Shown in pieces: positions 34,984 through 40,875 of a stretch of 40,875 nucleotides of DNA. Both the position numbers and the translations under genes were made by a program. How positions within the stretch are numbered: position 1 is the first letter of the stretch; each line of letters starts with the position of its first letter. Under the pieces are notes generated by a model. It was not told the origin of the DNA. It searched no databases and saw nothing but the letters and a program-made list of their open reading frames with translations. This DNA is from Verrucomicrobiales bacterium (GTDB lineage: Bacteria; Verrucomicrobiota; Verrucomicrobiia; Limisphaerales; UBA9464), in assembly GCA_016793645.1 (NCBI GenBank), contig JAEUHD010000311.1, positions 1-40,875 of the forward strand, read 5' to 3'.

Positions 34984-36315
34984 GTGTTTCCCACCGTCAT
35001 TGCCGCTGTTCCCCAGCCATCCCCGTGGATGGTGCTTCCGTTCGCTCTGTTGCTGGGAATGGTCGCCCTGGCACCCCTGTGGGCACCTGAATGGTGGGGA
35101 CGCCGCTATCCGCAGGTGGCGTTCGGGTTCGCTGTCCTGACGGTGGGGTATTATCTGATCGGACTGCGGTCAGGTTCCCGGGTTCTTCACACGGCTTCGG
35201 AATACGTCTCCTTCATCAGCCTGGTGGGATCCCTGTACGTGGTCAGCGGCGGGATCCACCTCAAGGTCCGGGGTGGCGCGACACCGTGGGAAAACACGGT
35301 CTTTCTCACCCTCGGAGCCCTGCTTGCCAATGTTTTGGGCACCACTGGGGCTTCGATGCTGCTGATCCGGCCCTGGATTCGGATGAATCGGGCGCGGATC
35401 ACCACCCACCATGTGGTGTTTTTTATTTTCATCGTTTCCAACGTGGGCGGGGCGCTGACGCCCATCGGGGACCCGCCCCTGTTCCTGGGATACCTCAAGG
35501 GGGTCCCGTTCTGGTGGGTGGCCGCACATTGCTGGCCGATGTGGGGAGTGGCCCTGGGCCTTCTGCTGGGGGTGTTTCTGTGGATGGATGGGCGGAATTT
35601 CCAGCGGATCCCCCGGCATTTGCGGGACGAGGCCCGCCGGGCCGACTCCTGGGCCTGGCAGGGCGGGGGCAACGTCTTCTTCCTGCTGGTCATTCTGGGG
35701 GCGGTCTTCCTGGACCATCCTCCGATGCTGAGGGAGATCCTCATGCTGGCCGCCGCGGCGGGTTCGTACTGGACCACGCCGCGACCCGTCCATGAGGCCA
35801 ATCATTTCAATCTGCACCCGGTCAGGGAGGTGGCGATCCTGTTCCTGGGCATCTTCGCCACAATGATGCCGGCGCTGGACTGGTTGGAGGTCAACGCGTC
35901 CAGATTTGGCACCCCGACTCCGGGTCTGCTTTACTGGGGAAGCGGCTTGCTGAGCAGCGTTTTGGATAATGCCCCGACTTATCTCAGTTTTCTGAGTGCC
36001 ACGGTCGGCGCGCTGGCCACCCCGGAGGCACTTCAGGCGGGGAAGTCCGTCCTGCCGTCCCTGGCGGAGACCCACCCCGGAGTCGCGGCGTTGTTGTCGA
36101 ATCCGGTCCTCTCCCGAACCTTGATGGCGATATCCATGGGGTCCGTGTTCTTTGGTGCCAATACCTACATCGGTAACGGTCCCAATTTCATGGTGAAGGC
36201 GATTGCAGACCAGCAGGGGTGTCGAACCCCCTCGTTTCCCGGATACATCCTCCGGTTCACCCTGCCAATCCTGCTCCCCATTTTTGCGGTCGTGGGATGG
36301 CTCTTCTTCCGATAA
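34984..36315 (+). CDS. Sodium:proton antiporter-like membrane protein (ion transporter superfamily)
   Basis: A 443-aa inner-membrane protein with about eleven to twelve helices. Family features: ISLVGSLYVVSGGIHL, LGALLANVLGTTGASMLLIRP, the re-entrant-type loop SNVGGALTPIGDPPLFLGYL, and in the second half SSVLDNAPTYLSF and GANTYIGNGPNFMVKAIAD. These pseudo-symmetric Asn/Asp/Gly loops are typical of the NhaD/CitM/ArsB ion transporter superfamily, most often annotated sodium:proton antiporter; substrate is inferred. Start ATG 34984 lacks a good ribosome binding site; an internal ATG at 35029 is possible. A long hairpin precedes it and a G-run cluster follows its stop. Confidence 0.88.
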   Translation: MFPTVIAAVPQPSPWMVLPFALLLGMVALAPLWAPEWWGRRYPQVAFGFAVLTVGYYLIGLRSGSRVLHTASEYVSFISLVGSLYVVSGGIHLKVRGGATPWENTVFLTLGALLANVLGTTGASMLLIRPWIRMNRARITTHHVVFFIFIVSNVGGALTPIGDPPLFLGYLKGVPFWWVAAHCWPMWGVALGLLLGVFLWMDGRNFQRIPRHLRDEARRADSWAWQGGGNVFFLLVILGAVFLDHPPMLREILMLAAAAGSYWTTPRPVHEANHFNLHPVREVAILFLGIFATMMPALDWLEVNASRFGTPTPGLLYWGSGLLSSVLDNAPTYLSFLSATVGALATPEALQAGKSVLPSLAETHPGVAALLSNPVLSRTLMAISMGSVFFGANTYIGNGPNFMVKAIADQQGCRTPSFPGYILRFTLPILLPIFAVVGWLFFR

Positions 36316-36343
36316 GGGGTCTCCGGGGTCGGGGTCGGTGGGG
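36316..36343 (+). other. G-quadruplex motif directly after the antiporter stop
   Basis: Four GGGG runs at 36316-36319, 36325-36328, 36331-36334 and 36340-36343 with loops of 5, 2 and 5 bases, beginning at the base after the TAA stop. Confidence 0.6.
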
Positions 36344-36400
36344 CGGTGAATCCCGATTTTTTGAGGTAATCCCTGAATTCATGAGACCCATCAGCCGGGG

Positions 36401-36429
36401 TTGAGTGCCGTCGCTAGGGTGGTTCTAAC
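36401..36429 (+). promoter_or_regulatory. Possible promoter upstream of the second structured transcript
   Basis: TTGAGT (36401-36406), 17-base spacer, TCTAAC (36424-36429); four of six matches in each box. Expected start near 36436. Confidence 0.4.
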
Positions 36430-36435
36430 TGTCGA

Positions 36436-36705
36436 TTTTGAAGCGGGTTATCGAGGTTTCGGGAGGGGGCGAACCCGGGGAGGTGCTCCAGGGGGTGTTC
36501 CTTTCGCAGTTGTGAAGGCCATGGGCCCGGGGATTTTTTCATTGAACGTCCGGGATTCAGGGCTATTGAAGGGTCGTTGGTATTGGGAGCGGCCGGTCCA
36601 GCTTACGGTTGGATCACCGTTCCTCGCCCGAATGGAAACATTCTGGCAAAGGAGGTAAGTTTGGTTGTTTGGGTTAGGCGGGCACCGCAAGGTGCCCGCT
36701 TTTTT
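36436..36705 (+). ncRNA. Candidate structured RNA or leader ending in a terminator upstream of pgk
   Basis: No protein gene is seen in 36316-36816. The 3' half folds: AGCTTAC (36600-36606) with GTAAGTT (36655-36661); inside it CGGT/ACCG, and TCCT, CC and GAATG (36620-36634) with CATTC, GG and AGGA around a GAAA tetraloop. The second stem captures part of GGAGGT (36651-36656), a perfect Shine-Dalgarno. The segment ACGGTTGGATCACC (36605-36618) is strikingly like the 3' end of 16S rRNA. A terminator closes the unit 111 bp before pgk. It may be an independent RNA or an attenuator; I do not recognise a family. Confidence 0.4.
36678..36705 (+). terminator. Rho-independent terminator with GNRA tetraloop
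   Basis: GCGGGCACC (36678-36686), loop GCAA, GGTGCCCGC (36691-36699), six T (36700-36705). Perfect 9-bp GC-rich stem; strong intrinsic terminator, lying between the antiporter and pgk genes. Confidence 0.92.
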
Positions 36706-36742
36706 GTTGTCCGGGGGACGGATCGGACGGGAATTCCCGAAC

Positions 36743-36762
36743 CCGGCAAAATCCCTTGCCGG
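36743..36762 (+). other. Hairpin in the pgk upstream region
   Basis: CCGGCAA (36743-36749), loop AATCCC, TTGCCGG (36756-36762), 7 bp, preceded by the palindrome CGGGAATTCCCG (36728-36739). They lie 54-89 bp before the pgk start, where its promoter would be expected; operator or mRNA leader structure. Confidence 0.4.
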
Positions 36763-36816
36763 CCTGCCGCCCGTGGATAGTTTCGCGGCCTTTCGGAACA
36801 AGAACCGTATTTGATC

Positions 36817-38070
<1,254 letters not shown>

Positions 38071-38075
38071 CGTCT

Positions 38076-38103
38076 CCCGGGTGGGGTGGGGTGGGTACCC
38101 GGG
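38076..38103 (+). other. G-quadruplex within an inverted repeat after pgk
   Basis: GGG-T-GGGG-T-GGGG-T-GGG at 38079-38095 with single-base loops, a pattern that forms very stable parallel quadruplexes. CCCGGGT (38076-38082) and ACCCGGG (38097-38103) flank and overlap it, so hairpin and quadruplex are mutually exclusive. It starts five bases after the pgk stop. The 161 bp from there to the convergent gene hold nothing else I can identify. Confidence 0.7.
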
Positions 38104-38264
38104 CCGTGATCAAGGCCTGCGACGCAGTGGACGCCTCCTCGCCTCGGTTGACCGGCGGCCATATCAGGTTACGTGAGGAGAAACCATATCGGTTCCCCTA
38201 TCGCCCGACCTTGGCGCCGGGCGGAAGACGCAGTTTGCGCCTCGTCACCTCGGCGGCTACGGGG

Positions 38265-40484
38265 TCAGGGGTTGGGTGCCGCAATGGCCCCGACTTGGCG
38301 TCCCAGCCAGTAGCCGATCAGGTACTCGTCCCCGGGGAAATCGGTCAAACCATCCCCGGCGTCGAGGATGAAGGGTTGGGTGTTGATCCGCGCCACCAAT
38401 CGTTCCCCGGGCGGCAGGAGTTCCTCCAATTCCCGATGCATGAAGTTGGGCTCCCGCCGGGTGATGTCGAGACGGTGGGAGTTCTGGACGGGCCAGTTGA
38501 GGGTATCCAACGCGGTGCCCCGCAGCGTCCACACGGCGCCCTCCGGATCGTAGTGGCGGGCTCCGCACCCCGCATAAATGAAGTTCCAGATCGGATACCG
38601 TTCCGCCTTTTCGATGTCCCAGTGGCCCCGGACGGCCCCGAGGTACTTCGCCTTGAGATCGGGCGTGAACGCGAAGCGGCACAGGACCCAGTAGGTGAAG
38701 AACGCCAGTTCGTCGTCGCTGTGGTTCCATTCATCGCCCATTTCATTGCCCTCATGGACGTATCCGGGGGTGGGATGAATGCCGGACATGGGGCTGAGGA
38801 TGTTGGTGAGATACCCGTGTTTCTCGAAGAGCCCGTAGGCGATGTCCCGATATCGCCGGTTTCCGGTCATGGTGAACGCCAACTGGAGGCTGGCCGTGAT
38901 CTCCGCGCTGTTCAGGCGCCGATCGTGAATGGAGTGGGGAAACCAGTTGAGGTACTCCGGATTCCACCGGCCCCAGAGCGTCGGCTTTCCGTCCACGTCC
39001 ACATAGTAGAGATCATGGGACAGGATGTGTTCCACGATGCGGGTGTAGTTGGTGGCGATGCGCGCCCGCTCGGTGGCGTTGGTCGCCACCCATTCCCACA
39101 TCACGGCATGGGCGAAGGTCTGGGAGCAGATTTCGTCGCTGCTGGTGTGCCCCTTCCAGTCCCATCCGGGGTCCTTCGCCTCGCGCCATCGGTCCGGATC
39201 GGAAAACTTGAAGCCGCGACGCTCGATGGTCCGCGCGGAGAATCCCGGAATTGTGGATAACTCCTGCAGACGCTCGAGCGCACTGAAGGATTCCCACGCC
39301 TCCCGGCGCACTGCCTCCCCACGAGTCACGGCGTACTCGGCTCCGAGCGCCCCGAGGTAATAGCTGGTCCAGCCCCCGTCATTGTCCGTGTCCACGATTT
39401 CGCTGGTGAGCAGATCTCCCGGGGTCAGAAGTCGGCGTTCCCCGGTGAGTCCGAGGCGCAGGTTTCGCGTCCGGATCTTTCGATGAAACCATTCCGCCTT
39501 GTCGGCGAGGGTCATCCTTTGGAAGGCAATTCCTCCCAGGCCGGAGGGGGTCAGGACCCAGACCGTGCCGTCGCGTCCGATGGCCAGGCTGGCGATGGCA
39601 TCGTCAGGAAGCCAACGCTTCCCCGCATAGTAGCGGAACCGGGGTGCCGGAATGCCGGGGGCGGATGGAATGGCGTAGCGCGACGCCGGGTCCATCCCGT
39701 CGTTCTGGAAGATGGCTCCCCGCGTCGTCCCAAACCAGATTCCGCCGGGGACCGGGGCGATGCAGGTCACGTCTCCCCAGGGCGGAGGTCCTCCGGCCTG
39801 GGGGGCGGGGGTGCTGCTGGGTTTGTCCACGGGGTGACATCCATTCGTCGTTCCCACCCAGAGTCCATCCCGCGACCAGGCCGCCGCCCGCGCCGAAACT
39901 GCCGGAGACCATCCACCGGCGGTCTTCACGGACAGCATTCCGTCGGCAAGAAGCGCCAGTTGTCCCTCCGCCGGACCGGGGATGAACTCAAGGGATCGAG
40001 ACGTTTCCAGCGCCGCCGGAAGCGTCCCCCCTTCCGCAGGAAAGCGCGCCGCACGGCCAGGTCCGCTGAGCCAGACTTCGCCCGCCGGTCCGACGGCGAT
40101 GCGATCCATGGTGCCCGGGGTAACGGAACCTGCGGGCCGACCGTTGCGTCCATTGGACAGCCAGGAGTCTTCGAACAGGTAGTAGAGGTCGCCCTCGGGG
40201 GACACCGTGATGTCCTTCGGAATCCTTCCCGCCAGCGGACGAAAACTTCGATCCAGGGCGAGGACGTCCTCAAACAATCTCGCCACGCCGCGGTCCGTCA
40301 GCACGTACACCACTCCCTCACGGTCCACGCACACCTTTCGGAAGCGTGCGGATTCGAGGCCGGGCTGCAGGCGGATCCGGACGGCGACGTCCTGCCAGAA
40401 CGGTTCGTCCGGGATCGGCTTGGCGATCAGGAGTGTCCCCATTCCCCAAGACCACAGGCTCAGCCACGTCAGCAAACGCACCAT
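38265..40484 (-). CDS. Secreted protein with beta-propeller and helical-toroid-like domain
   Basis: A 739-aa protein. From ATG 40484 there is a signal peptide (MVRLLTWLSLWSWGMGTLLI). Residues about 25-330 have repeated 'regulator propeller' style strands (GVVYVLTDRGVARLF, DITVSPEGDLYYLFEDSWL, DRIAVGPAGEVWLSG, GGIWFGTTRGAIF, IASLAIGRDGTVWVLTP). Residues about 350-739 are helical with aromatic/His motifs (DTDNDGGWTSYYLGALG, GHTSSDEICSQTFAHAVMWE, EYLNWFPHSIHDRRLNS, GNEMGDEWNHSDDELAFFTY), suggestive of an (alpha/alpha)6 glycosidase-like fold, but no catalytic residue set was identified. Further in-frame upstream codons to 40787 come from the 93-bp repeats and were rejected. Convergent with pgk. 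Confidence 0.82.
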   Translation of the reverse strand: MVRLLTWLSLWSWGMGTLLIAKPIPDEPFWQDVAVRIRLQPGLESARFRKVCVDREGVVYVLTDRGVARLFEDVLALDRSFRPLAGRIPKDITVSPEGDLYYLFEDSWLSNGRNGRPAGSVTPGTMDRIAVGPAGEVWLSGPGRAARFPAEGGTLPAALETSRSLEFIPGPAEGQLALLADGMLSVKTAGGWSPAVSARAAAWSRDGLWVGTTNGCHPVDKPSSTPAPQAGGPPPWGDVTCIAPVPGGIWFGTTRGAIFQNDGMDPASRYAIPSAPGIPAPRFRYYAGKRWLPDDAIASLAIGRDGTVWVLTPSGLGGIAFQRMTLADKAEWFHRKIRTRNLRLGLTGERRLLTPGDLLTSEIVDTDNDGGWTSYYLGALGAEYAVTRGEAVRREAWESFSALERLQELSTIPGFSARTIERRGFKFSDPDRWREAKDPGWDWKGHTSSDEICSQTFAHAVMWEWVATNATERARIATNYTRIVEHILSHDLYYVDVDGKPTLWGRWNPEYLNWFPHSIHDRRLNSAEITASLQLAFTMTGNRRYRDIAYGLFEKHGYLTNILSPMSGIHPTPGYVHEGNEMGDEWNHSDDELAFFTYWVLCRFAFTPDLKAKYLGAVRGHWDIEKAERYPIWNFIYAGCGARHYDPEGAVWTLRGTALDTLNWPVQNSHRLDITRREPNFMHRELEELLPPGERLVARINTQPFILDAGDGLTDFPGDEYLIGYWLGRQVGAIAAPNP

Positions 40485-40545
40485 GAGCCAAGGGAAGCAG
40501 CGAAGCGCGTTTGAGGAAAGGGAAGGTGATCGACAATCCCATTCG

Positions 40546-40638
40546 CGCGGGGTTCGCGGGTGGAGCGCGGTATTCCTCGGAGCGCGTCCCGACGGGAAGT
40601 AAAGCGGTAGGGGACTACCGCAGTCCAAGACGCTTCGC
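40546..40638. repeat. 93-bp direct repeat, copy 1
   Basis: Matches 40705-40797 at 90 of 93 positions. It contains TCCC-GAC-GGGA (40587-40597) and the hairpin GCGGTAG-GGGA-CTACCGC (40604-40621). It begins 62 bp upstream of the propeller-protein start, in its promoter region. I see no coding function; it looks like a REP-type interspersed element. Confidence 0.93.
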
Positions 40639-40704
40639 GAGGGTTGGGGTGTGTGGAGTCCGCCCGGGTGTGGAGTGCGCCGGTCCCTTGGCGCTTCGGA
40701 ACAA

Positions 40705-40797
40705 CGCGGGGTTCGCGGGTGGAGCGCGGCATTTCTCGGAGCGCGTCCCGACGGGAAGTAAAGCGGTAGGGGACTACCGCAGTCCAAGACGCCTCGC
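40705..40797. repeat. 93-bp direct repeat, copy 2
   Basis: Same orientation as copy 1, offset 159 bp, with the same hairpin at 40763-40780. The 66 bp between the copies are unrelated. The remaining bases to the window end (40798-40875) have no identifiable gene. Confidence 0.93.
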
Positions 40798-40875
40798 CCG
40801 GACTTGCGGCGCGTGGGATTCGTTGCGCAGGCTTTGGCGGATGCTGACCTCCGAACTCATTCCCGCCGTGCGCCG

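Noticed and set aside
36577-36780. Open plus-strand frame through the terminator before pgk
   Set aside because: It crosses a strong intrinsic terminator and its codons coincide with paired RNA segments; no family resemblance.
40484-40787. N-terminal extension of the propeller protein through the repeats
   Set aside because: The extension is a translation of the two 93-bp repeats and has no signal sequence; the ATG at 40484 gives a proper signal peptide.
40841-40875. ATG-started plus-strand frame running off the window end
   Set aside because: Only eleven codons are visible; nothing identifies it as a gene.

Overview
This window is GC-rich (roughly two-thirds G+C by eye), densely coding bacterial DNA, most consistent with the phylum Verrucomicrobiota (Pedosphaera/Limisphaera-like lineages). 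I infer this from the gene content and style, not from a marker gene: several secreted FG-GAP/VCBS and c-type cytochrome fusion proteins, a glucose/sorbosone-dehydrogenase-type protein ending in a short C-terminal domain of a kind I associate with this phylum, two FeoA proteins with FeoB, weak Shine-Dalgarno sites, and long open antisense frames. No rRNA, tRNA, transposase, integrase or CRISPR array was seen.

Layout. 1-6336 (+): the F-type ATP synthase operon from the 3' end of atpE through atpF, atpH, atpA, atpG, a class I SAM methyltransferase, atpD and atpC. 6374-10336 (-): two LytTR response regulators flanking a CRTAC1-like FG-GAP/ASPIC protein. 10522-11637 (+): alanine dehydrogenase. 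11788-14898 (-): fmt, a DUF805 membrane protein, adenylate kinase and a membrane-anchored protein. 15006-15413 (+): a DciA/DUF721 protein. 15439-16323 (-): an NAD-dependent epimerase-like protein. 16402-19415 (-): feoA2, a 112-bp heptamer minisatellite, feoA1 and feoB. 19600-22354 (+): an FG-GAP protein with one haem-c motif and a GT4 glycosyltransferase. 22376-27175 (-): a sugar-dehydrogenase/dihaem protein, a glycosyltransferase and an FkbM methyltransferase. 27320-31022 (+): a TPR lipoprotein-like/secreted protein and a pentahaem cytochrome with a PA14-like N-terminus. 31047-33884 (-): an ABC sugar-type ATPase and an MFS nucleoside-type transporter. 34114-38070 (+): a near-consensus promoter with a short structured transcript and terminator, a 110-aa unknown protein, a long hairpin, a Na+/H+ antiporter-like protein, a second structured transcript with terminator, and pgk. 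38265-40484 (-): a secreted beta-propeller plus helical-domain protein, with two copies of a 93-bp repeat upstream of it.

How it fits together. The window mixes core energy metabolism (ATP synthase, adk, pgk, ald) with accessory periplasmic/outer-surface electron-transfer and polymer-related genes. Ferrous iron uptake (feo) lies close to genes for at least eight haem-c sites in three proteins. The most interesting non-coding structure is (a) in the atp operon, where strong intercistronic hairpins lie directly after the genes for the three high-copy subunits c, alpha and beta and nowhere else, and (b) in 33885-36816, where two promoter-structure-terminator units of about 200-270 nt look like independent small RNAs or leaders. 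All function statements rest on reading translated sequence by eye; no database search was possible.
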